64,000 bases of DNA from Flavihumibacter petaseus NBRC 106054 (GCF_000974785.1 NZ_BBWV01000002.1:372001-436000); one strand, 5' to 3'. Shown: positions 34,878-45,391, numbered from the stretch's first letter. Notes: generated from the letters alone by a model not told the origin. Numbers and translations are program-made.

Positions 34878-36779
34878 CTATTCCTGCTCACGTCCCGCAT
34901 CTGCGGGAGTGCTTTGTGTGACTACATCGAAATCGAACTGCATGTCGTTCAGCCTGCGGTACAGGCCGTCGGTTGCCATCAATTCTGCATGGGTACCTTG
35001 TTCGAGAACGATGCCCTTATCGATCACGACGATCCGGTCGGCATTGCGGATGGTAGACAACCGGTGGGCGATCACGAATGAAGTACGCCCCTGCATCAGG
35101 TTTTCCAGTGCTTCCTGTACGAGTTGTTCAGATTCACTGTCGAGGCTGGAGGTTGCTTCATCAAGAATCAGGATCGCAGGATCTTTCAGGATCGCGCGGG
35201 CAATGGCTATCCGTTGCCGCTGCCCCCCGCTGAGTTTGATGCCTCTTTCTCCCACAATGGTCTGGTACCTTTCGGGGAATGCGTCTATAAACCCGTGAGC
35301 GTTTGCTTTTTTTGCGGCATTTTCCACTGCCTCATCAGTAGCCTCCGGGTGTCCATAGGCAATGTTTTCGCGGATAGAACCGCCGAAAAGGATTACTTCC
35401 TGGGGCACAAAAGCAAGTTGATGCCGCAATACGGATATTGGGAAACGGGATGGTGCCTTGCCATCGTAAAGAATTTCACCTGATTCCGGCTGATAGAATT
35501 GCAATAACAGTGAAGCGACAGTTGTTTTGCCTGCTCCGCTGGGTCCGACGAGCGCGATCTGTTCGCCGGGTCGCGCTTCCAGACTGAGTTGGCGTAATAC
35601 CGGGATGTCGGGCCGGGATGGATAACGGAAGGCTACATGGTCAAAACGGACGCTTCCCGATAACCGGTGTTCCGGCTCGATGGTTACCGGGTGCAGGGCT
35701 ACCGGTTCTCCTTCACCCCGCAGGATCTCCCGAATGCTTTCTGTAGCACCAAGGGTTTTTTGAAGTTGTGAAAAAAGGTCGGCGAAGCCGGCAAAAGTGC
35801 CGCCCACAAACATGGAAAAGATCACGAACATGGTCAGCGCACCGATGGTGAGACTGCCGTCCTGGATCATCCTTACGCCGTACCACATCACAAATGCCAT
35901 GGCGCCAAAAACACTGAAGATCATAAAGGAAACAAATGCTCCCCTGTAGCGCGCATTGGTGATGGATGTATCCACAACAGCATAAACAGTCTGCAGGTAA
36001 CGTTTTATTTCCCACCATTCACTTGTAAAAGCTTTTACCACCGTAATGCCATGAAAAGTTTCCTGCACAATATTGCTGCTGTCAGCCAGCTGGTCCTGAA
36101 CCTTTCGTGCCAGCCTGCGGATAAACCTGCCGAAAAAAACAGCCACCAGGGCAATTACCGGTACTACGGATAGCATGATCAATGCCAGCTTCGGCTGAAT
36201 CCAGAAGATGAAACACAAGCCGATAATCAGGGTAAAAATTCCCCGGAGAAATTCGGCTAATGAAAAGGAAACCGCGTCCTGGATCTGTGACAGGTCCGAA
36301 GAGATACGGCTGCTGAGTTCGCCCACTCTTTTCTCTGTAAAGAAAGTCATCGGCATGGTAAGCAACCGCGTATACACATCCTTTCGCATATCCGCCAGAG
36401 ACTTTTCACCTACCTCGGTGAGCAGGTAAACCCGGAGGAAAGAAAAAATGGTCTGTACGCCCAGCTGGACAAAAATAAGCATCAGGGTAGTGTTGAGGCT
36501 CCAATGGACATGCCGCAGTTTTTCACCCAGAGACATAAATGTACCCATGGATGGAGCAGGGTTGCCTGCAGCAGTTGTACCCGCCACTGTGGCGGCATCG
36601 ATCATTTTGCCCAGGAATAATGGAAACAAACTTGTCGTGAAAGCCGACAATGCAATACAAACCAGTGCGGCAATAAACCTGAGCCGATAAGGGCGTACGT
36701 AGGCAAAAAGGACAAAAGCTTCTCTTAGCCTTTCACGCGTTATCTTTATCCGGGGCTTCCGATTTTCTGCCGATGCCAT
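34878..36779 (-). CDS. MsbA-type ABC exporter, fused permease and ATPase
   Basis: 633 residues from ATG at 36779 (ASAENRKPRIKITRERLREAF); the frame extends 59 codons upstream with no sensible sequence and overlaps the amidohydrolase gene. Six transmembrane helices span about residues 25-340. The ATPase domain has Walker A GPSGAGKTT, Q-loop VPQEVILFGG, signature LSGGQRQR, Walker B ILILDEATSSLDSESE and the switch His in AHRLSTI. Works as a homodimer or heterodimer in the inner membrane, exporting lipids, peptides or drugs. A small hairpin (AGCAGG / CCTGCT at 34870-34888) separates it from the convergent GH20 gene. Confidence 0.92.
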   Translation of the reverse strand: MASAENRKPRIKITRERLREAFVLFAYVRPYRLRFIAALVCIALSAFTTSLFPLFLGKMIDAATVAGTTAAGNPAPSMGTFMSLGEKLRHVHWSLNTTLMLIFVQLGVQTIFSFLRVYLLTEVGEKSLADMRKDVYTRLLTMPMTFFTEKRVGELSSRISSDLSQIQDAVSFSLAEFLRGIFTLIIGLCFIFWIQPKLALIMLSVVPVIALVAVFFGRFIRRLARKVQDQLADSSNIVQETFHGITVVKAFTSEWWEIKRYLQTVYAVVDTSITNARYRGAFVSFMIFSVFGAMAFVMWYGVRMIQDGSLTIGALTMFVIFSMFVGGTFAGFADLFSQLQKTLGATESIREILRGEGEPVALHPVTIEPEHRLSGSVRFDHVAFRYPSRPDIPVLRQLSLEARPGEQIALVGPSGAGKTTVASLLLQFYQPESGEILYDGKAPSRFPISVLRHQLAFVPQEVILFGGSIRENIAYGHPEATDEAVENAAKKANAHGFIDAFPERYQTIVGERGIKLSGGQRQRIAIARAILKDPAILILDEATSSLDSESEQLVQEALENLMQGRTSFVIAHRLSTIRNADRIVVIDKGIVLEQGTHAELMATDGLYRRLNDMQFDFDVVTQSTPADAGREQE

Positions 36780-36828
36780 GCTGCAATGAATTAGGCTGCA
36801 AGTTAACGCCCCTTTATCAATCACCCGA

Positions 36829-37962
36829 ATGATGAACAAATTGAACGTGAAGACCCTTCTGGGAGGCATACTGCTAACCGGAAACACCTTCCTGGTAACC
36901 AGCATCGCTGCGCAGGAAACCTCCATAACGTACGACCGGTATGACCCGGTTTCCACGCTGGTAGTTACTGGTCATGAAGTAAAGCGGGCAAGATACCCGT
37001 TTATTGATGTGCATAACCACCAGGGAAGCATGAATGCAACGCATTTACGGGAACTGGTTGCTGATATGGATCAACTGAATATGCGGGTGATGGTAAACCT
37101 GAGCGGCGGGTCAGGAAACTCCCTGAAACAGTCCGTTATCTCCATCCGGGAGCACTACCCCGGCCGGTTCCTCGTTTTTGCCAATATCGACTTTAGCGGC
37201 GTTGGCGATCCGGGTTGGGGAGAAAAGGCAGCAGCTCAACTGGAAGCCGACGTGAAAAATGGAGCCAGCGGATTGAAGATATTCAAGAATCTTGGTTTTT
37301 CGGTTACGGATAGAAGTGGTAAACGCGTGCCGGTAGATGATCCCCGCCTGGACCCGATCTGGGAAAAATGTGCCGCATTGAAGATTCCCGTCCTGATACA
37401 TACTGCTGACCCGAAGTCCTTCTGGGATCCACTGGATGAACATAACGAAAGGCTGATGGAGCTGCAAACCCATCCGGGACGGCAGAGAGGCGACAATAAC
37501 CCTGAACCCTGGGCTGACCTTATCGATGAGCAACACAGGATGTTCGCCAGGCATCCGCGTACGACGTTTATTGCGGCCCACTTTGGCTGGTACCCCAATG
37601 ATCTTGCGAAACTTGATCAGTTACTGACCCGTCTGCCTAATGTGGTGGTGGAATTCGGGGCAGTGATCGCTGAACTGGGGAGGCAGCCCCTTACCGCATC
37701 GCAATTCTTCAGTAAATACCAGAACAGGATCCTGTTCGGAAAGGACAGCTGGGTACCCGCTGAATACGCCACTTATTTCCGGGTGCTTGAAACCAAAGAC
37801 GAATACTTCCCCTATCATAAGCGCTATCACGCCTTTTGGCGGATGTACGGGATGGGGCTTTCCGATGAAATACTAAAGAAAATCTACTACCGGAATGCGC
37901 TGCGGTTATTCCCCTCACTTGACCCCGCAGCGTTCGAACAGGTGTCCGTTAGTGGTAGGTGA
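36829..37962 (+). CDS. secreted amidohydrolase-2 family metal-dependent hydrolase
   Basis: 377 residues with a signal peptide ending SIAAQ. TIM-barrel metal ligands: FIDVHNHQGS (His-x-His), LIHTADP, FIAAHFGW and LFGKDSW (Asp). This is the pattern of the amidohydrolase_2 group, which includes decarboxylases such as ACMSD and lactonases. Segment GASGLKIFKNLGFSVTDRSGKRVPVDDPRLDPIWEKCAAL is well conserved among Bacteroidota and Planctomycetes relatives found with Gfo/Idh/MocA genes. Substrate unknown. Divergent from the ABC exporter with about 50 bp between them. Confidence 0.88.
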   Translation: MMNKLNVKTLLGGILLTGNTFLVTSIAAQETSITYDRYDPVSTLVVTGHEVKRARYPFIDVHNHQGSMNATHLRELVADMDQLNMRVMVNLSGGSGNSLKQSVISIREHYPGRFLVFANIDFSGVGDPGWGEKAAAQLEADVKNGASGLKIFKNLGFSVTDRSGKRVPVDDPRLDPIWEKCAALKIPVLIHTADPKSFWDPLDEHNERLMELQTHPGRQRGDNNPEPWADLIDEQHRMFARHPRTTFIAAHFGWYPNDLAKLDQLLTRLPNVVVEFGAVIAELGRQPLTASQFFSKYQNRILFGKDSWVPAEYATYFRVLETKDEYFPYHKRYHAFWRMYGMGLSDEILKKIYYRNALRLFPSLDPAAFEQVSVSGR

Positions 37963-38286
37963 GTTGTCTATTTTTTTACTCAATTACGACATATAATCGA
38001 ATTTTACAATTTTAATTTGACTTTCTGAATTTCATTTATTTTCTTTGCTACCGGCTATTTTAGCCAATGGTTTAGCCACTGCTTACACCGCCTACCTGTC
38101 CTCTGTAACATACAATTCCTATAAAACCATAAGATCGAAACTGCCTGGACTCTAAACCCGCCAGGTTAACACGTGGAAAGATCCCCAACAGGGATTATCA
38201 TATTCGTGACTTACATGCCTATGAATGCCTGGAGTGTCTGACTAACTGCAACGCTCATCGTACCCGGCATTTAAACCCGAGAAATC
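37963..38286. other. gene-free spacer before the lyase-like protein
   Basis: 324 bases. The first half is AT-rich (TTTTTTTACTCAATTACGACATATAATCG, split here only for description) and may hold the promoter of the next gene; the second half has normal GC and no frame longer than about ten codons. I found no convincing consensus promoter, terminator or repeat. Confidence 0.3.
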
Positions 38287-41229
38287 ATGAAGGCCAGTAG
38301 AATCTTCAGGCGCCTTTGTTGCTGGTTGTTGGTGAGCAATATCATTGCTGTTCAGGAACTCGCTGCGCAGAGCAATACTATTTTATATTCGGATTTTGAG
38401 GGTCCCAACATTTCGTTGGGATGGGATGGGATGGAAACATGCTGTTCCTATTCCATGACTACGAGCACCACGTATAAACGAACCGGAAAACAGTCGCTCC
38501 GGCTGGAACTCCGTAAAACGGATACAGAGATCTACGGCAATAAAAGAGCGGAACTGGCAGACAACAGTTACCCGATACCGCATGAAACAAACCGTCGCTG
38601 GTGGGGATTCAGTACTTTTTTCCCGCCTGATTTTCAAAAAGATTCCGTTCATGAAATATTCGCACAGTGGCATTACCGCGCCACAAGTTCCAATATTTCC
38701 GCATCTCCGCCACTTTCCCTGCAGGTGTATAAGGGTGACTGGATTCTCGAAATACGGTATGACTCGGTTGATATCAATACGGACAAGGGCAGCAACATAA
38801 AGCTGGTATCCATTAACCTCGGTCCGTGGACGAAAAGTGCGTGGACAGATTGGGTGTTCAATTATAATTACTCACCGAATGACGACGGGTCGCTGAAGGT
38901 GTGGAAGAACGGTCAGTTGGTGGTGGATTATAAAGGAAAATGTTATTACAAGGGATCTTATGACCCCTTCTTCAAGATCGGTATTTACCGATGGGTTTGG
39001 GGCGCCACCTGGCCTTCCGTACTTGAACAGTCTGTTTTGAATACGCGGGTGTATTATGTCGATAATGTGCGCATTGGCAATAAACAATCCATTTTGCAGG
39101 ACTTTTTGCTCCCCGCTTCATTGCCCACGAATGTAACTCCTGTGGCAACCGCCGGGGACGATCAGAGTATGCCGGTTCCGTATTATACAGCAACCCTGAA
39201 AAGCACGGGAACATTTGATCCTGACGGAACAATTGCCGGTTACCAATGGAACCAGGAATCGGGACCAAATATTCCCACATTGGCAGATCCCAAAGCTGCG
39301 GACCTGAAGATTTCCGGAATGAAACAGGGAAGCTACCGGTTTCGGTTAACCGTTACCGATAACCAGGGGGCTAAATCCTCCAGTACTGCTGAGGTAACAG
39401 TTACGGGTACAGCTGCCATCAATCAGCCACCCATAGCCTTCGCCGGAAATACGAAAATACTCACCCTGCCGACTAATGCTGTTACATTGTCCGGAACCGG
39501 ATCAACAGATCCTGATGGGCAGATAGCCAGTTATACCTGGTCGCAGGAGTCTGGGCCATATACCGCACAGATTTTAAATCCGAAAAGCGGCAGCACAACG
39601 GTTTCCGCATTACAGAAGGGTTCGTATTATTTTAAACTGGTGGTAGCAGACAACAGTGGGGCAATCGCAACAGACTACGTACAGGTTTATGTGGATGGTG
39701 TTGCTGCGATGCCCAATGTAGCGCCCGTAGCAGCTGCCGGTAATGCACAGACGATCACCTTGCCGGTGAACAGCGTCACGCTGTCGGGGTCAGCATCATA
39801 TGATTCAGACGGGAGCATCTCCGCCTACAGGTGGACGCAGTTGTCCGGTCCATCAACAGCTACGCTGGGCAATGCAGCAACGGCTACTGCAACCGCAGGT
39901 TCCCTCGTGGCGGGCACCTATGTGTTCTCGTTACAGGTTACAGATAATTCCGGTGCAACAGATACTGCCCAGGTAGCTGCAGTGGTGAATCCTGTTCCGG
40001 CCGGCGTTAATGTACCTCCTGTAGCCAATGCAGGAACCAATCAGACTTTTCCTTACTACTATAATACGATCACGTTAAGAGGTACCGGCTCTTATGATCC
40101 TGATGGTACCGTGGTGGCTTATCAGTGGAGCCAGGATTCCGGACCGGCTGTGTTGCTGTCAACCCCTGATTCAGTGAGCACGCTTGCGAGAAATGTGACG
40201 GTATCCGGAACTTATGTTTTCCGGTTAAGAGTAACCGACAATAAAGGGTTGACCAGTTCGGGCACCGTGACCGTTGTGCTGACACCTGCTGTGGACGGCG
40301 TGAGTGGCATACCTTCCCCGAACACATTGCCGGTGGCCCGCCCCGGCTCTAATGCCAGTTATCAGAATATGTACAATACGATTACCCTTAATGGTAATCA
40401 GTCGACAGATAGTGACGGTTTGATCGTCAAATACAAATGGGTGCAGGAATCCGGTCCTTCGATCCAGCTGGCTACACCGGATTCCTTTTACTGCCTCGCC
40501 CGGAATCCACAGGTGGCCACTTATGTATTCCGCCTTATTGTGACAGACAATAAGGGTGGCGTGTCTTCTGCTCCGGTTACCTACAACCTTCTGCCGGTGA
40601 ATGTGAAACCGGTTGCCAATGCCGGGTCGTCGCAAACTTTTCAGATCATGTACACCACCATTACACTCAATGGCGGCCTCTCTGCCGACAGCGATGGTGT
40701 GATCTCAAAATACAGGTGGGATAAAGAATCGGGACCATCTGCAGGGACATCTTCCACCCCTGATTCTGTAGTGAATGTTGTAAGAGGAATTGCGGTAGGA
40801 ACCTATGTATTCCGACTGGTTGTAACGGATGACGACGGTGCTGCAGATACCGCCAGGGTAACCATCAATGTTTTGCCCATTACAACAACGGCAAGGGTAA
40901 CAGGAGGTACTGAAACTATTGCTGCTGAGCCAACGGCATTCAGGAGAAGCGGGGACGTCTGGAAATGGGGACAATTGCAGGCGGTGACCTATCCCAATCC
41001 TGTACGCAATCAGCTGCAGCTGGAAATGAACAGTAAGGACCAGGGCCGCGTTGTTGTCAGGTTGTTTGATCTGCACGGTGCACTGATCTGGCAGGACCGC
41101 TTTGAAAAGAACGGCGCCAGGGTGAACCGGACTTTGTATCTTAGTGGCGTGCCGGCCGGAATCTATCTGCTGAAGGTTACCCAGGGAGACAGGTCAATTC
41201 TGAGCAAGCAGGTCAGCAAACTCGAATAA
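38287..41229 (+). CDS. T9SS-secreted polysaccharide-lyase-like protein with six PKD-type domains
   Basis: 980 residues. Signal peptide (about 1-28), then a beta-jelly-roll domain at 30-265 of the heparin-lyase/PF14099 type: LYSDFEGPNISLGW, KRTGKQSLRLELRK, RRWWGFSTFFPPDF, EIFAQWH, FKIGIYRW. Six PKD/K319-like immunoglobulin domains follow (about 275-885), each with a PVA.AG...T....TL.G..S.DPDG.I..Y.W..ESGP pattern. The C-terminus (YPNPVRNQLQLEMN... GIYLLKVTQGDRSILSKQVSK) is a type A sorting domain for type IX secretion. It probably cleaves or binds an acidic or glucan polysaccharide at the cell surface; PL20-like glucuronan lyases share this fold. Confidence 0.87.
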   Translation: MKASRIFRRLCCWLLVSNIIAVQELAAQSNTILYSDFEGPNISLGWDGMETCCSYSMTTSTTYKRTGKQSLRLELRKTDTEIYGNKRAELADNSYPIPHETNRRWWGFSTFFPPDFQKDSVHEIFAQWHYRATSSNISASPPLSLQVYKGDWILEIRYDSVDINTDKGSNIKLVSINLGPWTKSAWTDWVFNYNYSPNDDGSLKVWKNGQLVVDYKGKCYYKGSYDPFFKIGIYRWVWGATWPSVLEQSVLNTRVYYVDNVRIGNKQSILQDFLLPASLPTNVTPVATAGDDQSMPVPYYTATLKSTGTFDPDGTIAGYQWNQESGPNIPTLADPKAADLKISGMKQGSYRFRLTVTDNQGAKSSSTAEVTVTGTAAINQPPIAFAGNTKILTLPTNAVTLSGTGSTDPDGQIASYTWSQESGPYTAQILNPKSGSTTVSALQKGSYYFKLVVADNSGAIATDYVQVYVDGVAAMPNVAPVAAAGNAQTITLPVNSVTLSGSASYDSDGSISAYRWTQLSGPSTATLGNAATATATAGSLVAGTYVFSLQVTDNSGATDTAQVAAVVNPVPAGVNVPPVANAGTNQTFPYYYNTITLRGTGSYDPDGTVVAYQWSQDSGPAVLLSTPDSVSTLARNVTVSGTYVFRLRVTDNKGLTSSGTVTVVLTPAVDGVSGIPSPNTLPVARPGSNASYQNMYNTITLNGNQSTDSDGLIVKYKWVQESGPSIQLATPDSFYCLARNPQVATYVFRLIVTDNKGGVSSAPVTYNLLPVNVKPVANAGSSQTFQIMYTTITLNGGLSADSDGVISKYRWDKESGPSAGTSSTPDSVVNVVRGIAVGTYVFRLVVTDDDGAADTARVTINVLPITTTARVTGGTETIAAEPTAFRRSGDVWKWGQLQAVTYPNPVRNQLQLEMNSKDQGRVVVRLFDLHGALIWQDRFEKNGARVNRTLYLSGVPAGIYLLKVTQGDRSILSKQVSKLE

Positions 41230-41243
41230 TCGTCAAAGAGCGG

Positions 41244-42332
41244 ATGGAAAAAGGTAAGCAAGAAGTATTCAGCGCGGTATTACATATTGGTGAAGATCAT
41301 GTGCATTTCAGGGGAGGGATCGGGGCCGTGCTGGCTACCTATAAAAAATTCTTTCCCGCTTTCAGGGCAATCGGCACCCAGCGCAGGATCTCAAACATCG
41401 GAAAGGTCTTTTATTTCGCTCAGAATTATATCAGGATGTGGTGGACCCTGCTTACCCGTCCGGAGATCAAACTCCTGCATATACATGGTTCGTTTGGGCA
41501 AAGCGTATACCGGAAAGCAGTAGTCGCGTTTACTGCAAAATCAATCTTCAGGAAGAAGTTTATCTATCATATTCATTCTTCCGAATACATTCTTAAATAT
41601 GATGCCGGATCGGGGCTGTACAAAAAATTCTGCCATTATCTTCTGGATCATGCTGATGTAGTCGGCTGCCTGACCCCTAAATGGGAGGAACAATACCGGC
41701 AGAAATTCGGACTCACCAATACCAGGGTAATGTACAACCTGATCGCGCCACCGGCAGCGATCGATTTCCCCCGGGCGCATAAAGACCCCGCGGAACCGCT
41801 GAAGCTGCTTTTTCTCGGGCTTATTGACGAGAAGAAGGGCGTCTTCGATATGGTTGAAATGGCGAGAAGGCACCGTGCTGCACTGGAAGGGAAACTCACT
41901 ATATTCCTGGGCGGTGTTGGTAAAACAGACAGGCTGAAAGAAGAGATCAGCCGGGATTCCCTGGAGAATATCCTGGATTACCGTGGATGGATCAATGAAA
42001 CTGGTAAAAATCAGTACTTCCGGAATGTTGATGGATTTATACTTCCTTCCTATAATGAAGGGTTACCCATCTGCATCCTCGAGGCCATGAGTTACGGACT
42101 ACCGGTAATGGCCAGCCGTGTGGGTGGAATTCCGGAGATCATGGAAGACAGGGTGAATGGATTCCTCTTTGAGAGGGGAGACCAGGAGGCCATGTTTGCT
42201 GCAATCAACCAGTATGTGGAGAATAACTACCTGCTGGAACAGCACAGTAAAGAGTCATTGCGGCTGATTCGTCATTTCTACCCGGAAGAAGTTGTTCCGC
42301 AGATGGAAGCGCTATACAGAAGCCTGCTATAA
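41244..42332 (+). CDS. GT4-type glycosyltransferase
   Basis: 362 residues, cytoplasmic. GT-B fold: N-terminal domain with HFRGGIGAVLATYKKFF and LLHIHGSFGQS; C-terminal domain with LLFLGLIDEKKGVFDMVE and the nucleotide-sugar motif FILPSYNEGLPICILEAMSYGLPVMASRVGGIPEIM, whose two Glu residues form the EX7E signature. It transfers a sugar from a nucleotide donor, likely for exopolysaccharide or lipid-linked glycan. It starts 14 bp after the T9SS lyase-like gene, an odd partnership: a lyase-like secreted protein co-transcribed with a transferase, as seen for polysaccharide production loci with a built-in trimming enzyme. Confidence 0.9.
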   Translation: MEKGKQEVFSAVLHIGEDHVHFRGGIGAVLATYKKFFPAFRAIGTQRRISNIGKVFYFAQNYIRMWWTLLTRPEIKLLHIHGSFGQSVYRKAVVAFTAKSIFRKKFIYHIHSSEYILKYDAGSGLYKKFCHYLLDHADVVGCLTPKWEEQYRQKFGLTNTRVMYNLIAPPAAIDFPRAHKDPAEPLKLLFLGLIDEKKGVFDMVEMARRHRAALEGKLTIFLGGVGKTDRLKEEISRDSLENILDYRGWINETGKNQYFRNVDGFILPSYNEGLPICILEAMSYGLPVMASRVGGIPEIMEDRVNGFLFERGDQEAMFAAINQYVENNYLLEQHSKESLRLIRHFYPEEVVPQMEALYRSLL

Positions 42333-42344
42333 TTATCCCGTTAA

Positions 42345-43244
42345 TCAGATAAATACCCTCGTGCCGGCACCAACCGCATTGTAATTTTCCCTGAATTCTT
42401 TCGGAGTACAGCCTTTCTTCTTCTTGAAAACCCTGTTGAAGTTCGACATGTTATTGAAGCCGCAGCGATAGGCGATTTCACCGATGGAGTTGGTGGTGTC
42501 GATCAGCATGCGGGATGCATGGCCCAGCCGTATATCGATCAGGCTGTCGATAAAATTGTTGCCCGTGCGGGTTTTAAAAAAACGGGAGAAAGCAACATCA
42601 CTCATACTTACCAGCCGGGCAACATCAGACAGGGAGATTTGCTTATCGAAATTGGCGTTCATGTATTCCAGTGACTTTTCTATCCTCCGGCTGTTATAAG
42701 TGAATTGTTCAATATTATTGAAGGTTGCATCTGAAAGTATGCGCATATTCCTGGAAATGCTCAGATCGTGCAGGATTGAAAACAACTCCAGTACGGAATC
42801 GAAACCATGTTTCTGATTGAGGTTGAGGATGCGGGGCGCTAGTAGCCGGGTGGTTTCAGGGGAAAAAAGGATGCCACGCAGCGATTTTTCCAGCATGGCG
42901 CGGATGAAACTCAGCTGGTTTCTGCGCAACATTTTTTCATCAAAAAGGTCTTTGTGAAACTGGATCGTTACTTCACGGATCTCACCGGACTGACATTTGT
43001 GGGTGAACCAGCCATGCTGCAGGTTGGAACCTACCAGCACCAGTTCCATGTCGTCGATCTCTTCCATATGATCACCCACCACCCGCCGTGCAGCCCTGGC
43101 ATTCTGGATAAAATTGAGCTCGAATTCTTCGTGCATATGCAATGGGAAATCAAAGGCAGTCTTCGATCTGCTGAAAATGGTGAAACAATCACTCTGGGTT
43201 AACGGGGTAATTTCCCGTAGTATTTTTTCATTTTCCCTCTTCAT
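42345..43244 (-). CDS. AraC-family transcriptional regulator
   Basis: 299 residues from ATG at 43244; a TTG three codons earlier is less likely. The N-terminal cupin-like sensor has FPLHMHEEFELNFI. The C-terminal double helix-turn-helix (about 205-295) has ISLSDVARLVSMSDVAFSRFFKTRTG and the second unit IGEIAYRCGFNNMSNFNRVFKKKKGCTPKEFRENY, a strong AraC/XylS signature. It is divergent from the mannan-utilisation operon at 43559 and is the natural candidate for its regulator, with a mannobiose-type ligand (inference). Its 3' end lies 12 bases from the convergent glycosyltransferase gene. Confidence 0.93.
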   Translation of the reverse strand: MKRENEKILREITPLTQSDCFTIFSRSKTAFDFPLHMHEEFELNFIQNARAARRVVGDHMEEIDDMELVLVGSNLQHGWFTHKCQSGEIREVTIQFHKDLFDEKMLRRNQLSFIRAMLEKSLRGILFSPETTRLLAPRILNLNQKHGFDSVLELFSILHDLSISRNMRILSDATFNNIEQFTYNSRRIEKSLEYMNANFDKQISLSDVARLVSMSDVAFSRFFKTRTGNNFIDSLIDIRLGHASRMLIDTTNSIGEIAYRCGFNNMSNFNRVFKKKKGCTPKEFRENYNAVGAGTRVFI

Positions 43245-43558
43245 GAGCTGCAATAAAAGTATTATTAACGGATCGGGCTATGTTTATTGTAAACTGGTGA
43301 CATTCAGAACCTTAAAACAATGCTCCTCCAAAAATAAATAATCTGCCATATAAAAGTATAGTCTATTGATAATATAGTATCAGGATTCGGCTGGATTAGA
43401 ATATATTTTTGATAAAACGAATTTGCCATAACTAACCGCATTTTTATACGGACTTACCTGTGTTCAAAGATCTTAGCAGTCGTAATGATGGCAGCAAGCC
43501 TTCTGTGTCTACAATCGGCTTCACTGCCATTTCTTAATTTATCAATCGAAAATTCCCC
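43245..43558. promoter_or_regulatory. divergent regulatory region between araC-type gene and mannan operon
   Basis: 314 bases without a gene. It contains a direct repeat TATAGT at 43357-43362 and 43373-43378 (16-base spacing) in an AT-rich stretch, possible half-sites for the AraC regulator. The first 100 bases upstream of 43559 are of normal composition. No terminator is seen. The assignment of the repeat as an operator is inference. Confidence 0.3.
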
Positions 43559-45391
43559 ATGAAGCTGCAATGGATTGACTGGTCTATCATCGCTGCCTAT
43601 TTACTGCTGATGGTCTTATTGGGGTTCTGGTTCAGAAAAAAAGCCAGGCAGAATCAACAGTCCTATCTCCTGGGTGGAAAATCCCTCCCCTGGTATATGC
43701 TGGGACTTAGTGATGCCTCTGATATGTTTGACATCAGCGGCACCATGTGGATGGTGGCTTTATGTTTTGTTTATGGAATGAAAAGTATCTGGATCCCCTG
43801 GTTATGGCCGGTGTTTAACCAGGTATTCATGATGATGTTCCTGTCTAAGTGGCTGCGGCGTTCCAATGCTGATACCGGAGCAGCCTGGCTGACGACGAGA
43901 TTCGGGCATGCCGGAAAAGGAGTAAGAGGCTCGCACAATGTAGTGGTGGCATTTGCATTGCTCAGTTGCTTCGGATTTCTTGCCTATGGTTTCATTGGCC
44001 TCGGAAAATTCATCGAGATTTTTGTTCCCTGGCACCTGGTGCAGCAATATATTCCTTTCAGCGTATCGCCTCAATATGTTCCGCATTTCTATGGGATCAT
44101 TTTTACGCTGTTTGCTATGTTCTACTCAATCCTTGGAGGCATGCACAGCATCGTGCTGGGTGATTTTATCAAGTACCTGATCATGACGGTCGCCTGCATT
44201 GCTGTGGCCATCATTGCCATAAAGCACCTGCACCGGCCGGGCATTCAGCTGCATACGCCAAAAGGCTGGACAAATCCCTTTTTCGGATGGAAACTGGACC
44301 TGGACTGGAATGCCATTGCGCCTGCAGCAAATGACAAGATCAGGGGAGATGGTTATGGTTTGTTCGGCATCTTTTTTATGATGATGCTTTTTAAGGGTTA
44401 TTTCGCCAGCCTGGCGGGCCCGGCGCCCAACTACGATATGCAGAAAGTGCTGAGCACCAGGTCGCCGAAGGACGCCAGTAAAATGAGCGGGTTCGTCTCG
44501 ATCATCCTGCTTCCCGTTCGTTATTCCCTGATCATTGGGCTCACCGTACTGGCCTTGCTATATTATAACCAGTTACCCCTGCAGGGCGCGGATGGTATTA
44601 CAGATTTCGAAAGGATTCTGCCCGCGGCCATCAATAGTTTCCTCCCCACCGGTATACTTGGCCTCGTGCTGACAGGTTTGCTGGGAGCCTTCATGGGTAC
44701 CTTTTCCGGCACCCTGAATGCCGCACAGGCGTACATCGTGAATGACATCTACCTGAAATACATTAACCCCGGTGCACCAACCCGCACCATCATCCGCACC
44801 AACTATATCGTTGGGGTCATCGTCGTTTCTATCGGTGTGATACTGGGATTTTTTGCAAAGGATGTAAACACCGTACTTCAAATTATCGTAGGGGCACTGT
44901 ATGGGGGATACATCGCCGCAAATGTTCTGAAATGGTATTGGTGGCGCTTTAATGCGCATGGGTTTTTCTGGGGAATGCTTTCGGGTATCCTAGCAGGCCT
45001 CGTTTGCAGCATGGTGTATACGGGGTTATCGCTGTATTATTTCCCGGCATTGCTCGTGATCTCGCTGGCCGGTGCCGTTGCCGGAACCTATACAGCCCCT
45101 CCAACTGAAGAAGCTGTACTGATAAATTTTTATAAAACGGTCAGGCCCTGGGGATGGTGGGAACCGGTGCGGAAAAAAGTGCTGGCTGAGGACCCCGCAT
45201 TTCCGGTGAACCGGAATTTCAGGCTTGATATGTTCAATGTAGTGCTGGGAATTATTGCGCAGTGCTGCCTTACGATTTTGCCCATGTACCTCGTGTTGTG
45301 GTTAAAGACCCCGCTGATGATTACCATCGGGATACTGGCGGTGATCATCTTTATTCTGAAAAAAACCTGGTGGAACAAATTGGAAAACTAA
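43559..45391 (+). CDS. sodium:solute symporter (SSS family), probable mannobiose/mannosyl-glucose uptake
   Basis: 610 residues with about 14 transmembrane helices; family hallmarks include [30 protein letters not shown] near the N-terminus and [30 protein letters not shown] in the middle. SSS transporters take up sugars or acids with sodium. The order symporter, GH130 phosphorylase, cellobiose 2-epimerase is the same set of functions as the described Bacteroides fragilis beta-mannan pathway, so the substrate is most likely mannobiose. First gene of the operon; 17 bases separate it from the phosphorylase. Confidence 0.92.
   Translation: MKLQWIDWSIIAAYLLLMVLLGFWFRKKARQNQQSYLLGGKSLPWYMLGLSDASDMFDISGTMWMVALCFVYGMKSIWIPWLWPVFNQVFMMMFLSKWLRRSNADTGAAWLTTRFGHAGKGVRGSHNVVVAFALLSCFGFLAYGFIGLGKFIEIFVPWHLVQQYIPFSVSPQYVPHFYGIIFTLFAMFYSILGGMHSIVLGDFIKYLIMTVACIAVAIIAIKHLHRPGIQLHTPKGWTNPFFGWKLDLDWNAIAPAANDKIRGDGYGLFGIFFMMMLFKGYFASLAGPAPNYDMQKVLSTRSPKDASKMSGFVSIILLPVRYSLIIGLTVLALLYYNQLPLQGADGITDFERILPAAINSFLPTGILGLVLTGLLGAFMGTFSGTLNAAQAYIVNDIYLKYINPGAPTRTIIRTNYIVGVIVVSIGVILGFFAKDVNTVLQIIVGALYGGYIAANVLKWYWWRFNAHGFFWGMLSGILAGLVCSMVYTGLSLYYFPALLVISLAGAVAGTYTAPPTEEAVLINFYKTVRPWGWWEPVRKKVLAEDPAFPVNRNFRLDMFNVVLGIIAQCCLTILPMYLVLWLKTPLMITIGILAVIIFILKKTWWNKLEN

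Noticed and set aside
39140-40900. DNA repeats in the secreted lyase-like gene
   Set aside because: They encode the six PKD-type domains and diverge strongly at DNA level.
23784-41229. Polysaccharide utilisation locus with SusC/SusD
   Set aside because: Many glycan enzymes are present but no TonB-dependent SusC or SusD-like lipoprotein is encoded in the window, so it is not a canonical PUL.
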